NCBI GenBank assembly: GCA_020433835.1
Contig: JAGRBY010000142.1
Location: forward strand, 1-13,449
Direction: 5' to 3'
From: Anaerolineae bacterium
Lineage (GTDB): Bacteria; Chloroflexota; Anaerolineae; 4572-78; J111
Length of the DNA: 13,449 bases
In this document: positions 1 through 7,354 of the stretch, piece after piece
Layout: the number at the start of each line of letters is the position of its first letter
Position numbering within the stretch: position 1 is the first letter of the stretch
Made by a program: the position numbers and the translations under genes
The notes under the pieces: generated by a model
Database searches by the model: none
What the model saw: only the letters and a program-made list of their open reading frames with translations
What the model was told of the DNA's origin: nothing

Positions 1-95
1 TAGCGCCCTAAGACCGGTTGGATGCCCGATAAAGACATTCGGGCATGACCATGGCCTCCACTTCTATGACCTCCTTGAAATCCATATTGAGCCAA
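1..95 (-). CDS. Possible start of an unknown gene running off the left edge
   Basis: Just downstream of the phosphatase stop, one minus-strand frame stays open to the window edge. A TTG codon at 93-95 follows a GGAGA six bases upstream and would begin LAQYGFQGGHRSGG; an ATG in the same frame lies at 36-38 without a good SD. A competing frame has a perfect AAGGAGG placed before a GTG but stops after 17 codons at 8-10. I do not recognise the roughly 30 visible residues, which are rich in Gly and His. An inverted repeat, ATGCCCGA/TCGGGCAT (22-29 and 39-46), lies inside it and may instead mark non-coding sequence. Treat this as tentative. Confidence 0.2.
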   Translation of the reverse strand, partial: MAQYGFQGGHRSGGHGHARMSLSGIQPVLGR

Positions 96-124
96 AACAA
101 ATCTCCAGAGCTGTTGAGGCTCGG

Positions 125-976
125 TTAACTGTTATTTTGAAATAATACCTCGCCGGTTTCGATTAAGTTCCATCCTTTACGGAATATGGCGCTGTAAGGG
201 GTGTCTTGCTCCTGCTGGCGCTGCTGTCCGGAAAGTGCTAGTGGTAAAAGAGGGGCCAAGGTGGGACATGAAATAAACACTTCGGCCTCATTGAGTACAT
301 TTTGACGCGTAATTACGCCTCCAAAGCCAACTACCAAATCCACAGCGGGCCGAGCCGCCAAATCGCTCATTCCGTCGCCGATAAGCAGCGAGCGCCCCAC
401 ACGGTTTTGCAGAAGGTCATGGGCAACGTCAGCTTTTCCCTGTGATTCGATGAGCGGGGTTTCTTCAGAATCTAAATATTCAACATCGGGACGCTGACCC
501 CATTGGTCTTGTTGATAGTCCCACCACTGCCCCGAGAGACGATTATAGCGAACGTTAACAGCCCGAATATTTTGACGGGGAATGCCCAGCCATTCACCAA
601 AAGGCCGAACGGCGGCTAATAAGCCGCCGCTAACAATAAAGAGTTCTTTTTTAAAAAATTTTAAGGCCTGGATAACATGCGGGGTGTCGGGAACAACTGT
701 TAGCCGATACTGTTGCTCAAGCGCCCGAATTTCGGCTCGAGTGGGGCCTAGCAGTTCGAGCCGGCGATCATAGACATTTTGCAGATGGATTTCGCCTTCC
801 ATGGCAGCATCGGTCATTTTTTTTACTTCAGCAAACTTGCCTTTTTGGCGAGCCAGTTCGTCGATGCCTTCAATGGTGCTCAGGGTGCTATCACAGTCAA
901 AAATAACAAAGTCAAAGCCGGGCCAGTCCGGCTGAAACAAGTGGGTGTGCCAAGAAACCTGAATTTGGTGTGACAT
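125..976 (-). CDS. serB: Phosphoserine phosphatase-like HAD hydrolase
   Basis: This 283-aa cytosolic enzyme belongs to the HAD superfamily and probably removes phosphate from phosphoserine in the last step of serine synthesis. All four HAD motifs are visible. Motif I is DCDST (Asp27 nucleophile, Asp29 acid/base), followed by the EGIDELA stretch typical of phosphoserine phosphatases. Motif II is Ser116 in FIVSGG, motif III is Lys181 in SQGKAD, and motif IV is GDGMSD (Asp201, Asp205). The helical cap segment with MTDAAMEG (about residues 54-61) also matches the SerB family. The C-terminal 40 or so residues extend past the usual fold end. I chose the ATG at 974-976 because GGAGG (983-987) sits six bases upstream; the in-frame ATG at 1004-1006 lies inside a hairpin and has no SD. 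Other HAD phosphatases of similar fold remain possible, so the substrate is less certain than the family. The gene stands alone behind a structured leader. Confidence 0.85.
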   Translation of the reverse strand: MSHQIQVSWHTHLFQPDWPGFDFVIFDCDSTLSTIEGIDELARQKGKFAEVKKMTDAAMEGEIHLQNVYDRRLELLGPTRAEIRALEQQYRLTVVPDTPHVIQALKFFKKELFIVSGGLLAAVRPFGEWLGIPRQNIRAVNVRYNRLSGQWWDYQQDQWGQRPDVEYLDSEETPLIESQGKADVAHDLLQNRVGRSLLIGDGMSDLAARPAVDLVVGFGGVITRQNVLNEAEVFISCPTLAPLLPLALSGQQRQQEQDTPYSAIFRKGWNLIETGEVLFQNNS

Positions 977-982
977 GGTATG

Positions 983-987
983 CCTCC
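983..987 (-). promoter_or_regulatory. Ribosome binding site fixing the phosphatase start
   Basis: On the minus strand GGAGG precedes ATG-TCA-CAC with a six-base gap. It decides the start at 976 over the longer frame that opens at 1006. It lies only a few bases beyond the T-run of the upstream hairpin, so that hairpin could affect both termination and ribosome access. Confidence 0.8.
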
Positions 988-990
988 AAA

Positions 991-1020
991 TAAAAAGCGG
1001 ATACAAGTTAATGTGTCCGC
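991..1020 (-). terminator. Possible attenuator terminator in the phosphatase leader
   Basis: Read on the minus strand, GCGGACACA pairs with TGTATCCGC (plus positions 1012-1020 and 997-1005) across a six-base loop. This gives a 5-bp GC-rich base, one A/C mismatch and 3 more pairs, followed at once by TTTTTATTT. No minus-strand gene lies upstream within 500 bases, so this would terminate the phosphatase's own transcript before its SD, as an attenuator does. The mismatch makes the stem only moderately strong. Confidence 0.45.
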
Positions 1021-1023
1021 TAA

Positions 1024-1137
1024 CCGTAATCCCTCTGCTGAGTTTACATCAGTTAAGGAGGGTGGTCAATAATGACCGTTTGGCTGATCTTATAGCGAAG
1101 ATAGATAGACGCAATAGATCCCTCATATTTTGTGTGA
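1024..1137 (-). promoter_or_regulatory. Structured 5' leader of the phosphatase gene, possible cis-regulator
   Basis: Between the inferred transcription start (about 1137) and the attenuator-like hairpin, the minus strand has two more stems. GGTCA/TGACC (1064-1068 with 1073-1077) has a four-base loop. A two-part stem pairs CCCTC/GAGGG (1031-1035 with 1058-1062) outside CTGA/TCAG (1038-1041 with 1049-1052). The minus-strand segment TCGCTA (1093-1098) could instead pair with TAGCGG (1017-1022), which overlaps the terminator's 5' arm, so a terminator/antiterminator switch is conceivable. I do not recognise any known riboswitch or T-box consensus. Confidence 0.35.
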
Positions 1138-1143
1138 AAGACT

Positions 1144-1172
1144 ATTATGCGGTAGAATTTGTGCCGCGTCAG
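1144..1172 (-). promoter_or_regulatory. Candidate sigma-70 promoter for the phosphatase gene
   Basis: On the minus strand CTGACG (1167-1172, four of six matches to TTGACA) and CATAAT (1144-1149, five of six to TATAAT) are separated by exactly 17 bases. The start would fall near 1137, giving a leader of about 160 nt that contains all the stems described there. This is a consensus match only. Confidence 0.4.
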
Positions 1173-1470
1173 ACCTGCCATATTTCTCCACCCCCAATGT
1201 TTTGTCGCTTGTCCCTTACAAAAATAAAGATAGTAAAATTATCGTTTTGAGTTCGATTAACGTTGACAAGATTATCGCGACTTTAAATCCGTCGGGGCGA
1301 TTTCATCGTAGTTGTAATACATCATAGGACTTTGTTCCTATACTCAACGCCCAAATGAGATTTTATAATGCGGGTTCCCCTAACAAACGGTAAAAAATCG
1401 AGCAATATACGGGTCTTTGGTAAATGTTCAAACTACTATATTTAAACTGATAGCCGAGCATTACTAAACC
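1173..1470. other. Non-coding intergenic stretch, divergent promoters region
   Basis: This AT-rich stretch separates the divergent phosphatase and surface-protein genes. No convincing reading frame with an SD was found. It holds a perfect 6-bp hairpin, ATAGGA/TCCTAT (1324-1329 with 1336-1341), without a T-run, an isolated TTGACA (1263-1268) lacking a spaced -10, and an isolated TATAAT (1364-1369) lacking a -35. Nothing else could be assigned. Confidence 0.5.
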
Positions 1471-1479
1471 TAGTTACGT

Positions 1480-1500
1480 TATAATCAACTCAATGAGGAG
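1480..1500 (+). promoter_or_regulatory. -10 box and SD of the surface-protein gene
   Basis: A perfect TATAAT (1480-1485) is followed by GAGGAG (1495-1500), eight bases before the ATG at 1509. No good -35 is seen at 16-18 bases. The implied start near 1492 would leave a very short 5' UTR of about 17 bases, so SD and transcription start nearly touch. Confidence 0.5.
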
Positions 1501-1508
1501 AAGTTTGT

Positions 1509-4454
1509 ATGCTAAAGAGAAATGCGTGTCAGCCCCGAAACCGTAAATTGTTAAGACCCCTTATCGCGATAGTGATATGGCTTGTTGTTAGTATCAGCTT
1601 AGCTTACGCTATTGAATTACCCAACTCCGGCTCGGCAGCATTTTTGCAAACAACCGGTCCCAATGCCGGCCTTAATATTGGGGATTTTTATACCAACGTT
1701 GGGGGAGAAAATTCCAGCCACCGTTTAGAAATTCATGTGCCATGTAGCTGGCCTGGCACCCAAACTATTACTTTTGCTCTGTTTGACCCGGAAACAAGTA
1801 ATGGTACCTTTAATGGGCCGCCCGTTACTGTTGATGAGCGACGTGGGGCTAATGATGATACTTCATTTACCCTGACGGCCCCCGATGGAGCCACTACCGG
1901 GCCGGTTATTTTTACCCCAGCCGATGGCACTGATGGGCTTTGGGTAGAGCTTGCTACTATTACCTCCAGTGACAGCGGTTATGGGTGTGGTATTTATACC
2001 TTGGAAACCTCTACGTCAGATGACGACGACAACGGCTGGCGCTTAAGTGTCAATCACGACCCGGATTGTGATATGTCAGGTAGCTGTTCGGGCATCTCTG
2101 CTGCCACTTCCACGTTGCTCTCTAATGGTAATGAAAATGATAACCCCGATGGTCTCCCCGGTACTGGTGATGAGTTGGAAATAGGGTTAGTTAAGTCGAG
2201 TTTTCAGCATTTTAACAGTAATACTTGTCAAGATTTCTTCTTCTTTGTAGGGTCAGCATCGCCACTTGTACTTAATAACTATGATATGGACGGTGCCGGC
2301 AGCATTACCTATTTCTTGCCCGATGGATCACAAGTGGATGGCGACGTTTCGGGTGGAACCGAGTGGAACGGCGTTAATGGCACCGCCACCGAGCGTGATG
2401 GGGATATCTTTACTATTGACGAAAGTTTAATAGGATGGTGGCGTGCAGAAGTTTGTATCCCCGACGACAATCAATACATCTTTGAGGCGCAAGAAGGCGA
2501 ACCGGTTTATTTTGTGCAACCCGGCACGCCGGTTATGGCCGTTAGTAAAGACGATGGCAAAACCATTGTGGTGCCGGGTGAAGCCATTACCCATACGATT
2601 GTCTTTACGAACATTTCTGATACAACCTCTACCCCCGGTACTGCGACAAATGTAACGCTTGTCGATAATTTGCCGGCTGGAGTTACGTTCCAAAGTTGTG
2701 ATATAACCGCGCTTCAAGCCAGTTATTCAGGCAGTACTTGCGATAAAACGGCGACTGGTGTAGTAACGGTGGTGGTCAATGGTAACGTAACGCCCGGCGA
2801 AGGTGGTTTCTTTGATATTATTGTTACGGTTGATGCCGATGCCAGCGACACCCTAACCAATACCGTGACTCTTAATTATGAAGATACACTGGGGAATCAA
2901 TTTGCTCCCGTAAAAGCTTTTGACGAAACACTTGTTCCCCCGGATTTGACTTTAGAGAAGTCAGACGGCGGAGTTTCTACGGAACCGGGTGGCACTGTTG
3001 TTTATACCCTTAATTATGCCAACGTGAGCAACACCGATGCCACAGGGGTAACCATTACCGATACAGTACCGGCCAATACCACGTTCAACGCGGCAGCCAG
3101 TACGCCAGGGTGGGTCTGTAACGGCACAACCTGTACCTTCGCCGTGGGAGATGTGGCCGGTAACACCGGAGGTTCGGTAGATTTTGCCGTTGATGTCGAT
3201 GATCCGGTACCGACCGGCGTTACCGCCATCAACAACAGCGCCTCCATCGCTGATGACGGTAGTAAAGGCGCTGATCCTACGCCGGCTAACAATGTGGCGG
3301 CTGATAATACACCCCTAAGCCTTGCCCCCGATATGAATCTCTCGAAAACCGATGGCGGAATCAGCACCGTTCCCGGTGGAACGGTAGTTTACACATTGGC
3401 CTATACCAATACCGGGATAATTGCCGCCAATAATGTGACTATTACCGAAACGGTTCCAGCCAACACGACCTTTAATGCTGCAGCCAGTTCTCCCACCGTC
3501 TGGAGTTGTGCCGATGGCAGCGGCCCCGGTACAACCTGTACCGTTAACGTTGGTACGGTTGCCGCCAACGGCGGAGCCGGCTCGGCTGCCTTTGGTCTCG
3601 TGGTCGATAGTCCACTAGCACCGCCTCCGGCGGCTATTGCCAATACGGCCGTTATCGGTGACGACAGTGGCCTGGATCCCACTCCCAGCAACAACGTGGC
3701 CAGTGATAACACCCCACTTAAAGTGGTTGATCCGCTGATTACCAAAGCAGTTGATCCCACGCAAGCCTCAATTGGCGATGCTGTCAATTTCTCGATAACC
3801 GTCTCCAATCCCAGTTCAAACTCAAACTCACCTGCCCAAAATGTAATTCTCACCGACCCGCTGCCCAGAGAGTATAACTTTGTATCCTTTAGTGTATCAT
3901 CGTCACCTGGTGGTCTTGTTCTGACACCAACATTAATTACTGATGTTGTCTCAGTTGTGGGTCATCCTTCGGGGATAACCCAAACCGTTGTATCGACGAT
4001 CACGGTTGATATCCCCACGCTGGATGTTGATGAGTCGGTAACGCTGGCGGTTGCAGCTAAAGTTAATCGTTTAGCCAACCCCCGTCCAACGACGATTGTA
4101 AACCAGGCCACACTCGACTTTGATGGTGGCCCTCGAAAAGTAGCCGATGCTCAGGTAATTGTTCCCGCTCCCAGCAGTTCACACTCAGACAACGATGATG
4201 ACGATGATAGCGCGGTTACCGCTTCGCCTCCGTCCTCGCCAAACTTTAGCTCATCGAATACGGCGGTTGGTGCTCAACCGACCCCCCTGGCACCACCCTT
4301 ACCGGTGCTGTTGCTGCCGGAAACCGGCGTTAACGACGACAAAGCTGTTTCGTATCCATGGGTTTTGGTAACATGGAGTGTCATTCTATTGGGTGTTTGT
4401 TGGGTTGGTTGGTATGGTCTTCAAAAGATAAGGATGCGCTCTAACAAAAAGTAA
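1509..4454 (+). CDS. Secreted DUF11-repeat surface protein with LPETG sorting signal
   Basis: This 981-aa exported structural or adhesive protein is probably displayed on the cell surface. It starts with a basic N-region and hydrophobic core (RPLIAIVIWLVVSISLAYA), a signal peptide likely cleaved around residue 34. Residues about 35-335 form a Cys-containing N-terminal domain I do not recognise, with acidic loops. Four DUF11-type beta-sandwich domains follow, starting near residues 340, 477, 606 and 741, each with the N..V.ltD.LP or TvPanttF pattern. A Ser/Asp-rich linker (DNDDDDD at 894-900) and a Pro/Thr-rich stretch lead to LPETG (936-940), a transmembrane helix (about 951-970) and a basic tail ending RMRSNKK. 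That order is the classic sortase substrate signal. No sortase gene lies in the window. The SD is GAGGAG at 1495-1500 and a strong terminator follows. Family and topology are clear; the ligand or role is unknown. Confidence 0.88.
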   Translation: MLKRNACQPRNRKLLRPLIAIVIWLVVSISLAYAIELPNSGSAAFLQTTGPNAGLNIGDFYTNVGGENSSHRLEIHVPCSWPGTQTITFALFDPETSNGTFNGPPVTVDERRGANDDTSFTLTAPDGATTGPVIFTPADGTDGLWVELATITSSDSGYGCGIYTLETSTSDDDDNGWRLSVNHDPDCDMSGSCSGISAATSTLLSNGNENDNPDGLPGTGDELEIGLVKSSFQHFNSNTCQDFFFFVGSASPLVLNNYDMDGAGSITYFLPDGSQVDGDVSGGTEWNGVNGTATERDGDIFTIDESLIGWWRAEVCIPDDNQYIFEAQEGEPVYFVQPGTPVMAVSKDDGKTIVVPGEAITHTIVFTNISDTTSTPGTATNVTLVDNLPAGVTFQSCDITALQASYSGSTCDKTATGVVTVVVNGNVTPGEGGFFDIIVTVDADASDTLTNTVTLNYEDTLGNQFAPVKAFDETLVPPDLTLEKSDGGVSTEPGGTVVYTLNYANVSNTDATGVTITDTVPANTTFNAAASTPGWVCNGTTCTFAVGDVAGNTGGSVDFAVDVDDPVPTGVTAINNSASIADDGSKGADPTPANNVAADNTPLSLAPDMNLSKTDGGISTVPGGTVVYTLAYTNTGIIAANNVTITETVPANTTFNAAASSPTVWSCADGSGPGTTCTVNVGTVAANGGAGSAAFGLVVDSPLAPPPAAIANTAVIGDDSGLDPTPSNNVASDNTPLKVVDPLITKAVDPTQASIGDAVNFSITVSNPSSNSNSPAQNVILTDPLPREYNFVSFSVSSSPGGLVLTPTLITDVVSVVGHPSGITQTVVSTITVDIPTLDVDESVTLAVAAKVNRLANPRPTTIVNQATLDFDGGPRKVADAQVIVPAPSSSHSDNDDDDDSAVTASPPSSPNFSSSNTAVGAQPTPLAPPLPVLLLPETGVNDDKAVSYPWVLVTWSVILLGVCWVGWYGLQKIRMRSNKK

Positions 4455-4472
4455 TTTGCTTTTGAACTAAAT

Positions 4473-4492
4473 AGGGGTTGGTCATAGCCCCT
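4473..4492 (+). terminator. Minor hairpin after the surface-protein gene
   Basis: AGGGG (4473-4477) pairs with CCCCT (4488-4492), extended inward by two pairs (one wobble), with a six-base loop. Only TTT follows, so it is weak alone. It may act as a 3'-end stem ahead of the main terminator 12 bases on. Confidence 0.35.
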
Positions 4493-4503
4493 TTCATGGA
4501 CAC

Positions 4504-4540
4504 AATAAACCACCGTTTACTTTGACGGTGGTTTATTTTT
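4504..4540 (+). terminator. Strong intrinsic terminator of the surface-protein gene
   Basis: A perfect 13-bp stem, AATAAACCACCGT (4504-4516) with ACGGTGGTTTATT (4525-4537), encloses an eight-base loop and runs into TTTTT, followed by GTTATTT. It lies 50 bases past the stop codon at 4452-4454 and isolates the surface-protein gene from the cyclase operon downstream. Confidence 0.9.
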
Positions 4541-4579
4541 GTTATTTCGGGGTCTTTGCATCAAAATCCTCAATCATTC

Positions 4580-4728
4580 CATAGTACACTATGTTTGCAC
4601 TTTTTTAGAAACCAGGGTTTTGATACCGCATTGATACCCTTTTGGGTCAAAAGACATTCCTTTTTAACGCTAAAAACCCTGGTTTCTTGGCATAAGGCCT
4701 TTAAAGTGCAAAGGTAGTGCATAGTACA
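4580..4728. repeat. Imperfect 149-bp palindrome, MITE-like element
   Basis: Nested inverted repeats cover this intergenic block. The inner arms, AGAAACCAGGGTTTT (4607-4621) and AAAACCCTGGTTTCT (4673-4687), are a perfect 15 bp. Outer arms TTTGCACTTT (4594-4603) and AAAGTGCAAA (4703-4712) are a perfect 10 bp. Both ends carry CATAGTAC, and the left end is itself the palindrome CATAGT-AC-ACTATG (4580-4593). The centre holds a direct repeat of TTGATACC (4622 region) and an ACCC-TTTT-GGGT stem (about 4637-4648). There is no gene inside. It could be a miniature inverted-repeat element or a long structured RNA; a flanking target duplication was not evident. Confidence 0.6.
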
Positions 4729-4861
4729 AATTGACAGTTTTACAATGACAATACGTCGGTTAAAATTAATAGAAATTAACATTCAATTTTCTACATGCTA
4801 TTTGAGTTGACCTGAAAACTTTTGCTCTGCCTCCCGAAATACTACAAACATAGGACATGGT
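4729..4861 (+). other. Upstream region of the membrane cyclase operon
   Basis: AT-rich non-coding leader. TTGACA occurs at 4731-4736 but no TATAAT-like box lies 16-18 bases on. TTAACA (4776-4781) with TATTTG (4799-4804) at 17-base spacing is a weak alternative. The SD before the ATG at 4862 is only AGGA in TAGGACATGGT, about six bases upstream. A promoter must lie here because of the terminator upstream, but I cannot place it firmly. Confidence 0.35.
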
Positions 4862-7348
4862 ATGCTGTTTAACTCTATGATATTACCCAGCCAGGCTATA
4901 GTGCCTGTAAGCGTGGCTCTGGCCCATTTTATTCTGATTATTTACGTTTTTTCTCGAAGTGAGATCAAGCGCGATAAACTGTATAGTTTATTTTTAGCGT
5001 ATTTATGGGCAACTATTCTTTGGAATATAAATTTAATTGTTGTTTTTTTTACCAACATAGAAGATGCTCCCGGTGGTCTCAATTGGGTAAAGGTAGCCCC
5101 CTACGGCTTGGTTGGGTTGTCGGTTCTCTACTGGGCGTTTATCCGCATGTTTTTTCAACGGTTGTGGCCGGAGTGGTGGGTGTGGGTTATTCCGGGAACG
5201 GTTTTACTGTTAGCCATCGGTCTCGATACGGAATGGCTTATTCTGCCCCCGCAAATTTACGCCTGGAGTAAAGGTTGGCTGTTTCCGGCTAACACTGGAT
5301 TTGTTTTATGTGTTATTTGTGCCGCTGCTTTTATCTTGTTCTCATTTCTAACCGTTCAAATTCAGATGTTACAAACGCGTAGTCCGGCGCACAGAAACAG
5401 AATTCAATTTTTGTTGTTAGCCACCCTGGCGCTTATGGTTGGCTATGGTATGTACCTCTCTCTGGTAGAGCCGTTTTGGACAATTGGATTGCTGATTACC
5501 GGGCTAGGCAGTGCTCTGGCTACGTATGTAGTTGCTGTTGAAGAGCTTATTGATCTCAGTTCGGCCTTTCGCTATGCGCTTAGCCGGCTGGTAACCGTAC
5601 TGGTTACTATCGGCGTTTATATTTCGGGAATATATTTAGTTCAGATTTTTGTGGGCGATCTGCTGGCTTTGATGTTGCCGGTAGGTTTGGTCGATCCGGT
5701 TTTAGTGGTGGCCGTTGTAGCTGCTGTTCTTTTAACCATTGTCTATATTCCCATTCAGCGTCTTAGCCGTCGATTAACGGATCGCATTGTGTTTGGACAA
5801 CAGTATGATTATCAAAAAGTCATCCACAGTTATACCCAGGCGATTAGCAATATTTTGTATCCCGATGAGTTAGCTACGGTTGCTTTGAATCATATCGGAC
5901 ACACATTTGGAGTTACGATTGGAGTATTGTTTATGTTAGAGTCCGAAACTCCAGAAGCGTTCAGTTTTCGAACATTTCCATTTTCCATAGCCAATCAGTT
6001 TCCGGCCACGCTGGCATTGAACCAAGATAGTTCAATCACCTATCGACTTATTGAGCAAGCGCAGCCGCTTTCGCAGTATAGTGTTGATATTTCGGCGCAG
6101 TTTCGTGATGCGCCTGAGTCGGATCGGCATATGCTGCGCTCCCTTAATCTGGAATGGTTCATTCCCATTTTGAAAAAAGATCAGCTTATAGGCATCTTTG
6201 GTTTAGGATCAAAGGTTTCTCAGCAGCGTTATACCGCCCAAGATTTACGTCTGCTCAAAACATTGGCTGACCAAACCGCGTTGGCCTTAGAAAACGCTAG
6301 CTTGGTCGATCGGTTACAACGCAACTTAGCAGAAACCACCCACATGAAAAACTTGATGGACAGCGTGTTTGACAGTATGCAGACCGGCGTTTTGACCATC
6401 GACAAATGGAATAAAATTACGCTTTTTAATAAATCGGCTGGCTCTATCTTGAGTCTATCGCCCAAAAATAGCATCGGCGCACCCTATAACAAAATTATTC
6501 CTGAGCTAGCGAACACAATATTTTCTAATTTGATGAAAAATGTGGTTGATCGAGATGAGCACTACACTAATTATGAAATTATTTCAGAACTGCCCAGCCG
6601 GGGACAAGTAAACTTGACGGTCAATATGTCGCCGCTGAAAGATGCCCAGTTTCAGACAAACGGCGTTACCGTGGTTTTGGAAGATATGACTGAAACCAAA
6701 CGATTGAAAGCGGTACAGGATATGTTTCGGCGTTATGTATCGCCGGCGGTGGTCGATCGATTGCCGTCTGATCCTTCGGGGTTGGAGTTAGGCGGGCATC
6801 GCCAGTTGATCACGGTGCTTTTTGCCGATATTCGGGGCTTTACCCGATTTAGCGAGCATCTTGATCCTGAAAAATTGGTGGATGCGCTCAATGAATACTT
6901 ATCGATGGCTGCCTCTTCAATTTTGATGTACGAAGGAACTTTAGACAAGTTTGTTGGCGATGCGGTAATGGGTATTTTCAATGCGCCGCTTGACCAACCC
7001 GACCATACCCTTAGAGCCGTAAAAGCCGCCACAGCCATGCAGCGGGCCATTCACGATTATCACAAAAACATAGGCCAGGCCCGGCAGTTGAGTTTTGGTG
7101 TTGGTATTCACGTCGGCGAGGCCGTTGTAGGCAATGTGGGCATGTCTGACCGTATGGATTACACAGCTATCGGCGATACCGTTAATTTGGCAAAACGCAT
7201 TCAAGAGAATACACCGGGCAATAAAATTCTCATTAGTGAGGCTGTCTACAACAGCGTGCAAGATTCGGTGAAGGCTGTTTTCTATAAAGAGATGAAAGTT
7301 AAAAATCGCGAGCAACCGGTAAAAACCTACGAAATTCAAATCATCTAA
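4862..7348 (+). CDS. Membrane-bound sensor class III nucleotide cyclase (multi-TM, GAF, PAS)
   Basis: This 828-aa integral membrane protein probably makes cAMP in response to an internal or membrane signal. About nine hydrophobic segments (residues near 13-30, 43-63, 78-98, 105-121, 145-167, 183-201, 206-227, 240-262, 278-298) form a sensor region like that of 7TM-type histidine kinases, and DRIVFGQQYDY follows. A GAF domain (about 325-480), a PAS domain (about 502-615) and a signalling helix lead into RRYVSPAVVDRL and the cyclase domain (about 648-828). All catalytic positions are present: Asp656 (FADIRGF) and Asp700 bind metal, Lys696 and Thr768 (YTAIGD) contact the base, and Asn775 and Arg779 (VNLAKR) stabilise the transition state. 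The Lys/Thr pair favours ATP over GTP by family knowledge. The domain should work as a homodimer. Its stop codon overlaps a possible ATG of the next gene, so the two are co-transcribed. The signal sensed is unknown. Confidence 0.9.
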   Translation: MLFNSMILPSQAIVPVSVALAHFILIIYVFSRSEIKRDKLYSLFLAYLWATILWNINLIVVFFTNIEDAPGGLNWVKVAPYGLVGLSVLYWAFIRMFFQRLWPEWWVWVIPGTVLLLAIGLDTEWLILPPQIYAWSKGWLFPANTGFVLCVICAAAFILFSFLTVQIQMLQTRSPAHRNRIQFLLLATLALMVGYGMYLSLVEPFWTIGLLITGLGSALATYVVAVEELIDLSSAFRYALSRLVTVLVTIGVYISGIYLVQIFVGDLLALMLPVGLVDPVLVVAVVAAVLLTIVYIPIQRLSRRLTDRIVFGQQYDYQKVIHSYTQAISNILYPDELATVALNHIGHTFGVTIGVLFMLESETPEAFSFRTFPFSIANQFPATLALNQDSSITYRLIEQAQPLSQYSVDISAQFRDAPESDRHMLRSLNLEWFIPILKKDQLIGIFGLGSKVSQQRYTAQDLRLLKTLADQTALALENASLVDRLQRNLAETTHMKNLMDSVFDSMQTGVLTIDKWNKITLFNKSAGSILSLSPKNSIGAPYNKIIPELANTIFSNLMKNVVDRDEHYTNYEIISELPSRGQVNLTVNMSPLKDAQFQTNGVTVVLEDMTETKRLKAVQDMFRRYVSPAVVDRLPSDPSGLELGGHRQLITVLFADIRGFTRFSEHLDPEKLVDALNEYLSMAASSILMYEGTLDKFVGDAVMGIFNAPLDQPDHTLRAVKAATAMQRAIHDYHKNIGQARQLSFGVGIHVGEAVVGNVGMSDRMDYTAIGDTVNLAKRIQENTPGNKILISEAVYNSVQDSVKAVFYKEMKVKNREQPVKTYEIQII

Positions 7349-7354
7349 TGCAGC

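Noticed and set aside
977..1006. Ten-residue N-terminal extension of the phosphatase from the ATG at 1004-1006
   Set aside because: It starts inside the terminator-like hairpin, has no SD, and the ATG at 974-976 has GGAGG at ideal spacing.
1031..1077. T-box leader or known riboswitch before the phosphatase gene
   Set aside because: GGTGGTCAATAATGACC on the plus strand loosely recalls a T-box, but it is on the wrong strand and the UGGNACCGCG core is absent; no other known class was recognised.
1263..1288. TTGACA with downstream TTAAAT as a plus-strand promoter
   Set aside because: Spacing is too short and the -10 match is poor; a better -10 lies at 1480-1485 next to the gene.
3401..3853. Long minus-strand frame of 150 codons opposite the DUF11 gene, and similar frames at 3014-3367 and 2427-2717
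   Set aside because: They mirror the repeat-rich, Thr/Val/Ala-rich sense protein, have low-complexity composition and no SD or family resemblance.
4580..4728. CRISPR array or tRNA
   Set aside because: The repeats are inverted and nested rather than direct and evenly spaced, and no cloverleaf can be drawn.
4570..4782. Minus-strand frame of 70 codons between the surface-protein and cyclase genes
   Set aside because: It spans the palindromic element, has no SD and no protein-like composition.
6941..7339. Minus-strand frame of 132 codons opposite the cyclase catalytic domain
   Set aside because: The sense frame carries all catalytic residues; the antisense frame shows no domain.
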